This document shows positions 1 through 10,497 of a stretch of DNA of 64,000 nucleotides, one piece after another (within the stretch, counting starts at the first letter, position 1; every line of letters begins with the position of its first letter). The stretch lies in contig WTXI01000089.1 in NCBI GenBank assembly GCA_022376515.1, forward strand, positions 62,001 to 126,000, given 5' to 3'. The notes under the pieces are model-generated. The model did not search any database. It was given only the letters and a program-made list of their open reading frames with translations, and was not told the DNA's origin. A program made the translations under genes and the position numbers. The stretch is from Lactifluus volemus. Lineage: Eukaryota > Basidiomycota > Agaricomycetes > Russulales > Russulaceae.

Positions 1-1726
1 AGGATTTGGCCGCCAAGAGGCTGGTACAGCAACGCACGTTATTTAGAATCGACGGTGAATGGGAGAATCGGAACGATCATTTACCCGTTTGCGCGAGCGT
101 AATATTTGAGGTAGAGATAGTCCTGCCTGAAAGTGATATGACCGGTTGGTAAATATAGAACAGCCATGAAAGGGAAGGAAAGGGAGAAACGTGGCGCGGC
201 GTACTTGATAAAGTGGACAAAACGATCCCGGGAGAGAGTTCCTTGGCCTAACTGTCTGACGAAATCGTGCTCAACATATTGCTTCCATATATCCGCGTTG
301 GAGCGGATGAGCATGCGAACAAGAGGGTACGGATCGTTCGGTGTCGGTCTATATGTGACATCATCTCATCTCAGAAAACCTCTCGACATCTTGGCGTAGG
401 CTGGGAGGAAGGGAGGGGGAACCATATGTACTCGCCTCTGCACCATGCGTGGGAGGATTGAATGCATGTGGTTCAGCGGACCATGGCCATGTCCGACAGG
501 GAATGCGGTGGCGATGCCATAGTGGGTGTACGTAGTGGCAAATTTCACGGCCTCAACCACTTGAAGGCGCAGGAATGAGATATCGAATAACGAGTTCAAC
601 AGACCAAAAAAAAATCCAACAACACACGTACCGGTATCTCCGCGCGCCAGAGCGCACGCCAAGGCGGCACTGAGCGTGCATCCAGTTCCATGCGTACTGT
701 TCGAGTCCAAATAAGGTCTTACGAATAACGTGAACCTCACATTTTCTTCAACCCCTCCTCTTCCTCCTCCTCCTCCCTGCTGCTGTTCTTCCCTCTCGCA
801 CAAAACATCCACCACGACTGGAACGTCGCGCATAGAAGCACTGGCAGGGTCCTGCGCTGCCGCATGGAACAAAACCTCCATGTTCGCATCATCCGGCAAC
901 ACCAACTCCCCCTCAATCTCGACCTTATAAACTTGCTGTCCAGCTGCGGCGACCGCAACTACGACCTCCTGTACGTCTTCCAAGCGCGTCTGGCCATGCG
1001 CCATATGCCCGCCTTTGAGAAGCACGGCCTGAGAACGCGAACCAAAAAGAGCGCACAACTCGCGCGCTACGCGCAACATATCTTCGATTGACGTTATCGA
1101 CCGCGGAGCATCCTCCTCCTCATTCTTCTTCGGTGTGTCCGTCTGTTTCTTATATTTCAGGAGCAATGCGGCCTCGGCTATATTGGGCGTGATCACCGTC
1201 GCGAGTGGGAGGAGATCTCGTACGAGCGTGTTGAGGGATTCGTCATCTTGTTCGAGTAAGGTGTGGCCTGATGTCGACACGCATACCGGGTCGATTACCA
1301 GCAGCGGTGGTGGTGATGGGGATGATGACTGAGATTTGAGCGCGTGCGCGATCGTGCGTACTACGCTTTCGTTGGCCAGCATGCCCGTTTTGATGGCTTT
1401 GATGTCGATGTCGTCTAGGACGGATCGAAGCTGCAGATAGACCCACGATTAGCCCAATTATAGCGGTAGTGGAGATAGAACTCACTTGTTCGTCAACAAA
1501 CGAGGACGGTACAGGGTGCACGGCTTGTACCCCCTTCGTGTTCTGTGCGGTCAGCGCCGTGACGACGGATGTTCCATAACATCCCAGAGCTGTGAATGTT
1601 TTAAGGTCTGCCTGCTGTATGTCAGCAGTCACCTTTATTCGGGGTCCTCCAAGGTACCTGAATACCCGCCCCACCGCCTGGATCTGACCCTGCGATCGTT
1701 AGGACTGCTGGAAATGAGGAGGTCAT
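1..1726 (-). CDS. THI20: THI20-type HMP/HMP-P kinase fused to a TenA domain (partial at left edge)
   Basis: Bifunctional thiamine-pathway protein: the ThiD part phosphorylates hydroxymethylpyrimidine and its phosphate, and the TenA part is a thiaminase II-like domain. The start is the ATG at 1724-1726, followed by the ThiD signature [12 protein letters not shown]. An intron of about 40 bases follows, then [20 protein letters not shown], a second intron, then IKTGMLANE and the long exon with the anion-hole loop [15 protein letters not shown] third short intron falls just after that loop. The TenA part lies at about 81-365, with [10 protein letters not shown] and, after an intron, [12 protein letters not shown]; the next exon runs off position 1. 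An in-frame TGA lies between the two domains at 366-368 (see findings). The fusion order matches yeast Thi20. ADA3 lies about 160 bases upstream on the same strand. Family assignment is firm; whether this copy is active is not. Confidence 0.9.
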
Positions 1727-1887
1727 GACGATACGTATCCACGTGATCTCATTTGTGATATGATCTTATCGCGCATCCGAGTCAATATCGCGCCTCGCAG
1801 GTAAATGTGAATATGGCCCCGAGGAATAAGACAAAATACATAGTAAAGCACTGAAGTAATAACGTTACCCCCCGCAGCACATGGACA
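1727..1887. other. Intergenic spacer, ADA3 3' end to THI20 start
   Basis: About 160 bases between the ADA3 stop and the THI20 ATG on the same strand. It must hold the ADA3 3' UTR and the THI20 promoter. I see no clear TATA box or thiamine riboswitch here. Confidence 0.6.
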
Positions 1888-4258
1888 TCACCTGTCGATA
1901 TCCATCATCTCCTCCCCGACTGCACGAGCCTTCCCCTTGTCCGCCCCGTCCGGTGGACTGATACTCGGATCGCCACCGTTCATGCGTTCCTGCAGCGCAG
2001 TGATGTCCGCCTCAATGCCCTCGTACACGCTCCGTTGTGGAAGGCCGTATATCCGCCCAGGCTGCTCACGCTCCATCGCTTCAAACACGTCGCCAATGTT
2101 ATCGACCCACTGCCGCCGCGTCGAGATGAGCTGCGCGAGGCCCTCGGGTACCCGCAGCATGTTTTCGTCGTCGGGACCAAGTCCTGCCGCTGATGGCCAA
2201 GTGCCTATCGGTGGTGTGGGCGTGGGTACAGGTGCCGCGCCGTTGGCATCGCTCTTGGGCTTTTTCTTCTTCGAGACTTTTGGTCCGTCTTTCTTCTGCA
2301 ACTTTGCGAACAGGGCAAGGATGTTCTTGTCTAGGGCCTCACGTGCTTCTACGTACTCCTGGTGGCCCAGCCTATCTTTCGCAATGGCCAGGAGCCGCGC
2401 CTTGCGCGCCTTGTTTGTAGCGACGACTGCACGAAGCTCGTCCTGTGCCTGCCTCAAGGCAGTGGCAACAGGATCGTCTACAGGGTCCGTAAAGTCGGGC
2501 TAGTGGGGGAAAAGAAACTGACTTGAGTAGGCTCGTGACTGCAACCAAAGACCGACTTACGTTGGTTTCGAGGATTTTGTGGTACTTTAGACTATCTTTG
2601 ATTCGTCGTTCAAGATCCTCCACAATTACCTGCCGACCAGCAGCCGTGCCAACGCCGACACCATGCCGACCTTCCATAGCCTCTTCAGCGGCTTTGACCC
2701 CTTTCCACACGACAGAATCCTCAACAGGTAACAAAGCGCTGACTAGGCGCTCAGTGAGGGGGCCGTGACCACGTTCTTCAACTAACAAATCGTCGTCATT
2801 AAGAGTAGCAGGGTCCCATCGGAGAACAGGAGCGACGGACGCTGGGCGCCCATAACTGCTCGACGCGCGGATAGCCTGTGTGGAGGGTAGAACGGTGTCA
2901 TACGCAGCCATATCCTCGTCTTCCCATTGTTCAGAGTAGTGCTGTCCGAGTCTTGGCATAATATAAGGCTCTAGTTCGTCACCAGGAAATTCAAGAAAGC
3001 CCAGGTCCTCTTCTCTGATAGGACGAAGGTACGGCTCTATGCTCGCGTAGAAGGTGCTCACGAGTATGTGAGAGGGTTGCTTTGCCTTACTAAAGTCCTC
3101 CATGACATCGGTAGGCTTACTGGGACCTGGTATTGGAGGTGGTGGTACTGGCGGCTTGGGTGGAAGGAGTTGCGTTACTTGGGGTACGGTAAAGTCCGGG
3201 CCAGACGGTGCCTTTGTGGATGGGGATTCAGATACCGATAGCAGCCTCAGGGAGGATGGAATGTTACCTTTTGAGTAAGGTTGGCGAAGGAACCAGCAGA
3301 TTTGACTGCTTTAGGAATGAAAGGTTGGGAATGGTGCGGTGCTGGTGGTGGTGTCGGTTTGTGGGCCTTTCCGCTATGAGACTCTGACAGTAAAGGTAAG
3401 CGTTTCTTCAGTAGCTCAGAGAAGGTGGGGTGATACCTAGGTCGTCATCCGAGTCTTCATCTCGTTTCCGCTTTTTCTTTTTTTTCTTGTCATCCGGTGC
3501 CCTATGGCAGATGTAGAGCCGGTATGATGTAGTGAGAAGCGCAAACTCACGGTTTACGAGGGTCCAATGACGAGCGAGAAGAAGATGCGGCGATGGGCAA
3601 AGAGGAGAAACGGGTGGGGGCTGATGACTGGGAATGAGAACTCCCGCGTGTATCGTTGGGTTCGGCAGGAAGCGGTGTGACTGATAGATGCGTAGACCAC
3701 ACACAGTGAGGGGTAAGCAATCCGACGCGACAAGGTGAGTAAAGGAGGTGATAGACGACCAATGGAGGATGGGAAGGAGGTTATCACAAAAATTAGGCCA
3801 ACGTCCGGGCAGGCGGACAAGACGTCACGGGGGTAGCAGCGGAGACATGTCAACGGGAGGCCACAGGGTGAACAGTGTCGATATGGATAGAAACGACCAC
3901 AATAGAGCAAGAATTCGTAGAACCGAGAGGTCGCAAAAAGGCAGGATAGGGAGGAATGGTATCGATCAGATCAACTTGCGGAAGCGGTAGAGAAGATTAA
4001 CGTACATTCTCGCTTCGTCCTTTCAACAAGCCTTGCTTTACCCTTCTCTCTTTCCTTCAGCTTCTTCATAGATTCCTCGATAGTCCGTAGATCTTCATCA
4101 GCCTTCTTGGCGCGTTCCAAGGTATGCTGGCGAAGTTCGATAAGTTCAGACTGCAGCGCTTCGAGCTCTTCCGTCGGTGGAACAACATCTGGAGTGCTTT
4201 TGACTACCTGAGAGCGAAAGGGGTGTACTGAAGGGTATGGAACGAGCAAAGACGACAT
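1888..4258 (-). CDS. NGG1: SAGA/ADA complex subunit Ada3 (Ngg1)
   Basis: Ada3 links Gcn5 to Ada2 in the nuclear SAGA histone acetyltransferase complex. The start at 4258 gives MSSLLVPYPSVHP followed by a coiled-coil-like, Glu/Lys-rich stretch. Later exons carry a basic nuclear-type segment (DDKKKKKKRKRDED near 3450-3490) and a Pro-rich linker. The diagnostic Ada3 block at about 2870-3100 reads ILVSTFYASIEPYLRPI, then EEDLGFLE and MPRLGQHYSEQWEDEDM. The final exon (to 1888) holds the conserved helical tail with LISTRRQWVDNIGDVFEAME. The gene has several introns; the first donor is near 4003 (GTACGT on the minus strand). It is divergent from SLC41 copy A. No break was seen, but exon borders in the low-complexity middle are approximate. 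Confidence 0.88.
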
Positions 4259-4530
4259 TTGTCCCTGTGAGTTCGCGCGCTCCCGAGCGGGTGAGAAACC
4301 TGGGTAAAAGTGATTCGGGGGTGCTCCGAGGGATGTTCGGGTAAAAATGGAGATTGTCCGGAGGACGAGAGAGGGAAGTAGAGGAGAGAGACAAGACCGA
4401 AGATTGACGGACTTGAGACAGCGAGCGAGCGGTTACAAGGTTTACGCCCGCCACCGAAGTCCAGGTCTTTCCCACGCTTTTATAACTTGATTACCGTTTA
4501 TGGTAGTCCCTCTCCTCTCGACAGACTTAC
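4259..4530. promoter_or_regulatory. Shared divergent promoter region, ADA3 / SLC41 copy A
   Basis: The 272 bases between the two divergent ATGs. This segment is absent from the two other SLC41 copies, whose homology begins only at the base equivalent to 4564, inside exon 1. Those copies therefore have neither this promoter nor the start codon. Confidence 0.6.
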
Positions 4531-6404
4531 ATGAGCCGCCCTTCTTCTCCTTCTTTACACATAGAACTCGCACATCTGGATACAACTCCAGACTCTCATC
4601 ACGACTCACACAATGACGATTATGATTCTGACAATGATGAGGACGATGGTGAACATGCCCTACTTGGTGGAAGCAGCCAGTCGCGATGGCACCAGAAAGC
4701 ACAGTCAACTGCTATAAAATTTGTGGGACAAACATTTAGGATCATTATCGAGGTGGGCCACTTGCCTCTTGTCATCTTGTAGTTCCAGACTTGAAAACCC
4801 TAGACGTCTCCGATCCTCCTCTTCTCGACGATAGGCAGTCTGTCTACTGGCGAACTATTTGACCATATTTCTGTGCGCTACTCATTCTTACTCTTCGTAT
4901 CTTTCCCTTACGCTGTGGCAGCATTGGAAAGCAATGGCCAGTGTCAACGAACTTATCGCGATCGTCCCCGTCATCCTTAATCTCAAAGGCAACATAGAAA
5001 TGAACCTTTCCGCTCGTCTCGGAACCGCGTCCAACATGGGCGATCTCGACACCCCATCCGTGCGGAATAACATCATCCTCGGTAACTTAGCCCTGCTTCA
5101 AGTGCAAGCTGCGGTTGTCTCCTTCATCGCTGCATCCGTCTCCTTCTTTCTCAGCACGATTGTACCCGGAGCGGGCGAGAATCCATCAGAACCATTGTTA
5201 GCCGAAACAAGAGACCTATTTCGTCATTCACGAAGCACAGCTCATCGCCATACGCTTAGGAGACCCCGACCGACCCCCGCCCCTGTTGGGGCCTCGAAAT
5301 CTGGTTTCAATGAGTACATCTTCGGTGATCGACGTTTGCGTTAGATTCTGACATGCTCCGTTGTTAGATTCATGGTGGTCGCGTCTACCTCTATGTCTGC
5401 CGCCTGTCTCTCGGCAATTGTGCTGGGTTCGTTCGTGTGTTTTCTCGTCGTCCTTTGCCGAAAATTCGGTCTCGACCCCGGTGCGGTCCAGGTTTTCAGC
5501 GCTTCTAAGCGCTAGTTCATGTCCTACTCCCAGATAACATTGCCCCGCCAATCGCATCCTGCCTGGGTGATCTCATCACCCTGTCACTCTTGGCTGTGAT
5601 GTCTACCCTTATCATCCTCGGTATCGGCACACCAACTCCCTTTGTCGTCATCGCGATCATCATCCTCTTCGCTACGGCCTGCGCATCAATCGTCCGGAAG
5701 AATGAACGTGTCAGACCACTCTTGAAAGACGGCTGGACGCCGTTACTCGGTGCCATGGTGATTTCGAGCGCATCTGGAATCGTGCTCGACTTGTTCGTGA
5801 CTCGTTATGATGGGTATGCGCTTCTCGCTGTCGCCTTTGGCGGTAGGCACCTCTCTTTGAGAACCCTTCGTACCCTCACCCTGCTGACACCCTATTTTAT
5901 CCTTAGGGATTCCTGGCGGAACTGGCTCTATCTTTGTATCCCGTCTATCGACCGCTTTACATGCCATGGCATCAGCTATCGGCAATCCCGCGGGCACCAT
6001 CACCTGGGGGAGCCATGAGCCTACTCCGCGTGTCGTGTTCATCGTACTCCTACTCGTCGCGGCGCCCGTCGGGCTCATCTATTTCATCGTCTTACGCCTC
6101 TTCTCGTGGCTCGCTGCACCATTCGCATTCTCAATGCTCGCATTGTTCTTTCTCTGCATCGGCGTGAGTCGAGTCCATGTCTCGAACAGTGCTCGCGATC
6201 TCTAACATTTCCTAGATTACGATATCCCTCGTTGTGGGGTTTTATCTGACCAACTACCTTTGGGCACGTGGATACGACCCAGACATCTATGCTCTGCCGA
6301 TACATTCGGCGATCATGGACCTGTCGGGGCAAATCCTACTCGTATCGTGTTTCGAACTGGCCTCTGCTATTGGCTTCCATGTCCAGAGCCTTCCAAAAGG
6401 ATAG
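4531..6404 (+). CDS. SLC41/MgtE-family divalent cation (Mg2+) transporter, copy A (intact)
   Basis: Predicted membrane transporter for Mg2+ or related cations with two MgtE-type integral membrane halves. Exon 1 (4531-4751) encodes an acidic, Asp/His-rich cytosolic N terminus. The first MgtE half begins near 4930 with VILNLKGNIEMNLSARLGTA, the family's conserved helix. The second half carries VVASTSMSAACLSAIVLGSF (about 5370), then a loop and SIFVSRLSTALHA (about 5930), and ends with YLTNYLWARGYDPDIYALP and a stop at 6402-6404. I can place introns that keep frame: a donor just before position 5311 (NE to F), one at the DP/DN junction near 5480, one after AFGG near 5842, and one near 6163. All consensus blocks are present and in frame after splicing, unlike copies B and C. 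The RNA polymerase I A34.5 gene is convergent, 130 bases away. Confidence 0.85.
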
Positions 6405-6535
6405 CGCTAGCGCTATATGCGTGGCATTGTAGTGACTGTAATACAATACCTGACTTAGATCCACTCATCTATCTTTTGTATAAGGGATGATTACGCATAC
6501 ATATAAATTATTGCTCGCTGCGATCGCTTGTACGA

Positions 6536-7566
6536 CTAAGCAGTTGTTTTCGCTTTTTTCTTCGGTGACCCAAATTCGCTTCCTTTTCGCTTTCGCTTCT
6601 CCTTCTCTTTCATACTGACTTCTGTCAGTCCTACGCCCGTGTGTTCTTCGTGTGTAGGATCACCAGGGTCACCGTATGGCCGAAAGCGGTGCGTAAATGC
6701 TTCATCAGGGTACGCCTCTCGCGGAGGGTTTAGATACGTAGTGGAATCTGAGGAGTCCGGTTTCGTGGGTTTTGGAGGACGTCCTGCGACAACAAGGTGA
6801 CGCGTGATAGGCTTTGAAGCTGCAAAAAAAAGTATCCGTGGAGGAAAATCACCAAAAAAAAATGTTTTTTTTTTCTAAGTAGGGAGATCGAACGTCTACG
6901 ACGTCGGATGGGAACACGCACCGAGATAATGCTTTCCGCCCTTCCTTTTACATGGAAGGAGTACGGAGAGACTGCCGAGTTCCTCTGCGCTGACACCTAC
7001 GCCTACATGCGCCATGGCGGCTGTACCACGCTCTTGAACACCTTCACGACGATCGTTATTCCCACTCTCGTCGTTGACGGTAGGTAGAGGAGGGTCGAGC
7101 GCATAGATATCATACGCAGTACTTTTACGGTGTATATCACCCACTTGGCCCAATCGTGGTGAAATCTTGACTCCTTGAAAAAGGCTTGATTTCACCTTGA
7201 AAAAACAAGAGAACAAAAAGGAAAACGGGTATTGTAGAGTGAACCGCCAAAAAGAAAAAAAAAACGCACAGCAGTTGGAGCTCTGATCAGCCAGAGCTCG
7301 GCATGTTCGTTCGCGTTCACCGCATCATAGTCAAACTCTCCAAACTCGACATCACCGTAGTAGTCCGCCGGAACGTTGCTGTCTGCTGCTACGGGAGGTG
7401 TGCTAGCGGCCGGCGCCTCATTGCGGTTCGATATCCCGACAACAGCACTGGCAGCCTCAGCGTTCAACGACGCCGCGTTTTGTTTTCGAGACTTTTCTGA
7501 TGGCTTCTTTAACTTTTTCGGTTTGATGTTAGAGGATGAAGCGATGGGCGTTGTTGGCGGTGTCAT
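6536..7566 (-). CDS. RPA34: RNA polymerase I subunit A34.5-like protein, copy A (intact)
   Basis: Likely the A34.5/PAF49 subunit, which pairs with A49 on nucleolar RNA polymerase I. Exon 1 starts MTPPTTPIASSS and has a Lys-rich patch, then the ELWLIRAP block typical of this family. An intron with a GTGCGT donor separates it from VKSSLFQGVKIS. A second intron joins GKHYL to ASKPITRHLVV. The C terminus is strongly basic (KEKEKRKRKG and PKKKAKTTA), as in A34.5. A longer reading from 7728 has no in-frame ATG I prefer over 7566. A CACGTG box lies 71 bases upstream. Copy B at 25255-26293 is also open; several other copies are truncated. The identification rests on short motifs and composition, so it is probable rather than certain. 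Confidence 0.7.
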
Positions 7567-7636
7567 TGACGGAGGGTACAGTAAATCCTTCCCCCTCGCG
7601 AGTGGCCTTTTTTGGCCCGGGAATGCCGGAGAAAAC

Positions 7637-7642
7637 CACGTG
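7637..7642 (-). promoter_or_regulatory. CACGTG (E-box) upstream of A34.5 copy A
   Basis: Palindromic CACGTG about 71-76 bases upstream of the ATG. The same site sits 76 bases upstream in copy B (26369-26374) and at the matching place in the truncated copies near 21.5, 44.3, 47.8 and 60.6 kb. In the remnants near 18.65 and 57.75 kb it reads CATGTG. Conservation in otherwise decayed copies shows common origin. Function as a bHLH site is inference. Confidence 0.45.
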
Positions 7643-7739
7643 CCAATGTTACCCGCTCCGAGTCGGCGCTCGGCGCTCGCTCGTGTCCCATCCACGAACT
7701 GATAAATCGAAGAAACACCCCTCGACATACTACTAGGTT

Positions 7740-8050
7740 TCCATTAATATTGATGGAAGGAGTAACAGCCTGCATAATGGGAAAGGTGGTAAAGAATGCG
7801 CCTGGCCATTCCAGAGGGGAAGTGGGACGGAGCGATTGGCAGTCGAACCACCCCAAAAGGTGGGTGATGTACTGCTCCGCGCCCGCTCAACCAAACATAT
7901 GAGAAATGTAGCCGTCAATGCGTATTTCCACCTCCATCTCCACCTGCAAGCTCCAACCGCTAGGACGTCGAAGGTGTAGATTGTCACGGGAAAGGGCAGA
8001 CAAGTTGCGGGTATCGGAAGCCTGAGGAAAGAGCCCGGGCCGGAGGCCAC
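7740..8050 (-). pseudogene. 5' fragment of the gene-D family
   Basis: Matches the 5' exon of the interrupted gene at 42631 (shared GYISxMFG, AGAEQYITHLLGG and PGAFF-like stretches). Homology stops abruptly at about 7740, where the full gene continues. A TGA replaces the Pro codon after MFG. It is a truncated, non-coding copy created when the flanking block was duplicated. Confidence 0.75.
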
Positions 8051-8059
8051 TTGCAGTTA

Positions 8060-8480
8060 TTATAAGGCACGTATTTCACACCCGCATTCACATCTCACAC
8101 TGGCACTGGCACCTCACGTCTCAGTGTCTATTGTTGGAGTGCCTCGTACATGTGTTCAGTTCTCAAATGCACCCTCGAGGGCCTCACCACCTCGATTGTG
8201 CGGCCGTCCGAGTGTGGCGTCCTCAATAGTCGTCGAATCATTTTCGCTTCAAATCGTCGTGTCCAAGACCTTATCGACTACTTTAGATTGAGCACACCTA
8301 TCCCAAGATTGATTACATGCTAACATCCTCCGCCTAGACCTGCCAGCTTCCGTGTGTGACATGCGCCGGTGTTCTGCAAGGCGCCATATCAAGAGCCCTT
8401 CGCTCTCGCTTGAGCCATTTGTCGAGGTTCCCTGATTAGAATCACTCTCAACAATGCCGTAGAGAGCCACGTGCCAGCTC
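8060..8480. repeat. Duplicated non-coding segment, paired with 43500-43920
   Basis: Begins near ATTTCACACC and continues through TCTCAGTGTCTATTGTTGG to about GAATCACTCTCAACA. The copy at 43500-43920 is nearly identical, with small indels. No convincing coding region was seen. In the second copy a LINE sits just upstream. Confidence 0.75.
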
Positions 8481-8486
8481 TGGCAG

Positions 8487-8640
8487 ATTTCCTATCTCTC
8501 TGCAATAAATCTCTCTGCAATAAATGTTTATTTCACTTGCCGCTTCACTTCTTGAATCAAACCTATTCCCATCATCGTGGTAGAGGGAGATAATACATTG
8601 GCGATAGTAACTAGATGCATCTGATGTAGTAGGGACGAGT
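8487..8640. repeat. Dispersed repeat R, copy 1
   Basis: A segment starting TTCCTATCTCTCTGCAATAA, followed by TTCACTTCTTGAATCAAACC and a CCCATCATCGTGG motif. Similar copies lie near 18690, 21507, 44377, 47850, 57785 and 60585, nearly always next to the promoter side of an A34.5 copy or remnant. No TIR or target duplication was recognised. Confidence 0.65.
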
Positions 8641-8652
8641 TAAAGTCGTTTT

Positions 8653-8919
8653 GTGTCCGCGGTGCTTGAAGAAACCCATGTGTGGAAGCGCAAGAAGGAA
8701 AAACAGACTCAAACTACCACCCCATCTCCGGATGAACAACCAGAGCGCGGAGATCACGACCATGTAACCAAACGTTCACGTCGCCCAAAGGAGAGGAAAG
8801 ATAACAAGGATATCCAAGGGGCTGCTTTGTCTTCCCACCGACACAGTTCACGTTCTCACTCGCTGAGGCACAGAAGAGATAACCATGGCCATCGCCGTCG
8901 ACAGTCCAGATCACCCTAA
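8653..8919 (+). other. Arg/Ser/Lys-rich open frame without ATG, duplicated at 47986
   Basis: An open stretch rich in Lys, Arg, Ser and His (KRSRRPKERKDNKD, then SHRHSSRSHS). It has no in-frame ATG and no recognisable domain. A diverged copy lies at about 47986-48240. It could be the last exon of a lost gene or non-coding sequence. Confidence 0.3.
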
Positions 8920-9050
8920 ATTAGTCCTGTCCGTTTCCCCACTATCTATTAATGTTCACTCCGTACTAACTTGGAGATTTACTAATAGTAGACTACACGT
9001 TCGTCACGATGGATGCAAGAATGTCTGTAACTGCATATGAACGGGTCAGC

Positions 9051-9717
9051 AATCGTAATGAGTGATTTTTTTTTTTTTTTTTGAATTGGGGTTTAGAGTC
9101 CCCGCGTGTATTGCGACAAGACTAAGTTACTCTGTACATAATATCAAACACTGGATACTAGTACGGAAACTGGAAAGGAAGGGGTAACAGAAGGGGTGGG
9201 ATAAGCAAGGGGAAAAGAAAGAAGAAGGGGAGCGCGGCCAAGGCCGGAATCATTCAAGGGGGATCGGGTCGGGGTGGGAGAGGGCGGAGGCCCTGTTGGG
9301 TGAGGAAGAGGAAGCGCGCGATACGGCGACCTCCCTCTTCAGTGGAGAAGAGGTATTAAGGGGAGAAGCCAGTGAGCGTGGCGTCTCGGTGTGCGCAAAG
9401 GAGGCGGCAGTCCCAGAGGACGTGGTTGACGGTGTAACGGTGGATAGGGGGTGGAGTGGGAGGCCCAGAATGTAAGGGGGAGAGGAGAGGGGTAAAGGGG
9501 ATGTCATTGCATGGGCAGTAGGTGTTGTCTCCCGCTAGCGGCCGGAACTGGTCGCTGTAGTCGGCAAAGAAGGCATGTTGGCTGAGAAGTTGGAGGCCTG
9601 ACGTGAAGAGATGTCTATTCTTGTGAGACAAGAGGCCTTGAACAAAGGGGGGTGGGTGCGGGGTAGGGGTGTTGGGGCATGCACGCCAGGCCTTGTGGCC
9701 TAATCGTAATGAGTGAT
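9051..9717 (-). mobile_element. 5'-truncated LINE with 16-bp target-site duplication
   Basis: Element 9067-9701 lies between two copies of AATCGTAATGAGTGAT (9051-9066 and 9702-9717). It is on the minus strand: the poly(A) tail appears as a T run at 9067-9082. The protein remnant (about 9260-9650) holds the CPC...HRYTVNHVLWDC finger found at the C terminus of LINE reverse transcriptases, then a frameshifted EGGRRIARFL-type tail. The paralogous block has the empty site near 48369, with one target copy. Confidence 0.9.
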
Positions 9718-9965
9718 GTTATACCCACGTATTCATCATACATGTGCAACACCTCCCTTAGTTGACCCCTAGATATCTCCGCTCGGAACAATGTCATCAT
9801 CCGTACATTTGCCATCGAAGTATTGGTTGATGCTGTCAAAAAAATAAATCGATACGTCGCTACAAGCAAAGTTGCAACGTACTGATAGAATCGCCTCCCA
9901 ACAAGTTCATCCTTTCCTTCCAACATGGCTTGCGGCCACCGACGCTGTAAAGGAGTTGCGCGTCC
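9718..9965. other. Duplicated non-coding sequence between the LINE and the NPR3 remnant
   Basis: Corresponds, with indels, to 48378-48512 in the other block, including CAACAAGTTCA and CCTTTCCTTCCAACATGGCTT. No gene was recognised. Confidence 0.5.
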
Positions 9966-10497
9966 GGACCTTGCAAAAGAGTTCCGAGGCGTTTCCCTGA
10001 TCCATCCATCCCTTCACTGCCGCAGCTGCTCGCGACCATCTCGGGGGCTTCTTCTATGCGAGGTAAAGTCAAATGACAGGGCTCCAATGTTCCACGACGT
10101 CGTCCGATGGATGCTGCAACGAGACCTACTCGTCACGCTGCACTTGCGGGTGCGGACCGGTACCTGCTGCGCTCAAAGCCAGGGCGCGCCGCCGGAGAGA
10201 TGAACGGCGCGACCGTGGGTGGCACACGGAAGAAGAGGGCGCGTTCCGAAGCTGAAGCCGCCGCAGGCATAAAGTGCGCACGGACAGCGGGTTAGCAAAA
10301 CGTATGTGGAATTGTTCGATCCGTCACCCGCATGGTACATGCGATGCAACGCCGGGGCTGTCAAACCACCGATCCTTGATGAAGGCATCGGCCTCGACGG
10401 AGATTGAAAAGGAGGAGGCAGAAGAGGCAGAGGCGGAAGCGGAAGAAGCGAGTCCCGGGGAAAAGGAGAATGGGACATCGATCGTGACGGATCCATT
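9966..10497 (+). other. Inverted NPR3 C-terminal segment
   Basis: In this stretch the Npr3 C-terminal coding (MFHDVVRWMLQRDLLVTLHL and the Glu-rich tail) reads on the plus strand, while the rest of the pseudogene reads on the minus strand. In copy II the matching segment 48513-49062 is on the minus strand, collinear with the rest. Breakpoints are at GGAGTTGCGCGTCC on the left and GGATCC/ATTTTCATGC on the right. Confidence 0.8.

Noticed and set aside
7567..7728. An upstream extension of A34.5 copy A to 7728.
   Set aside because: The extra codons are not shared in frame by copy B and overlap the conserved promoter segment with the CACGTG box.
9067..9082. The T run as a transcription terminator.
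   Set aside because: It is the complement of the LINE poly(A) tail, directly next to the target duplication.
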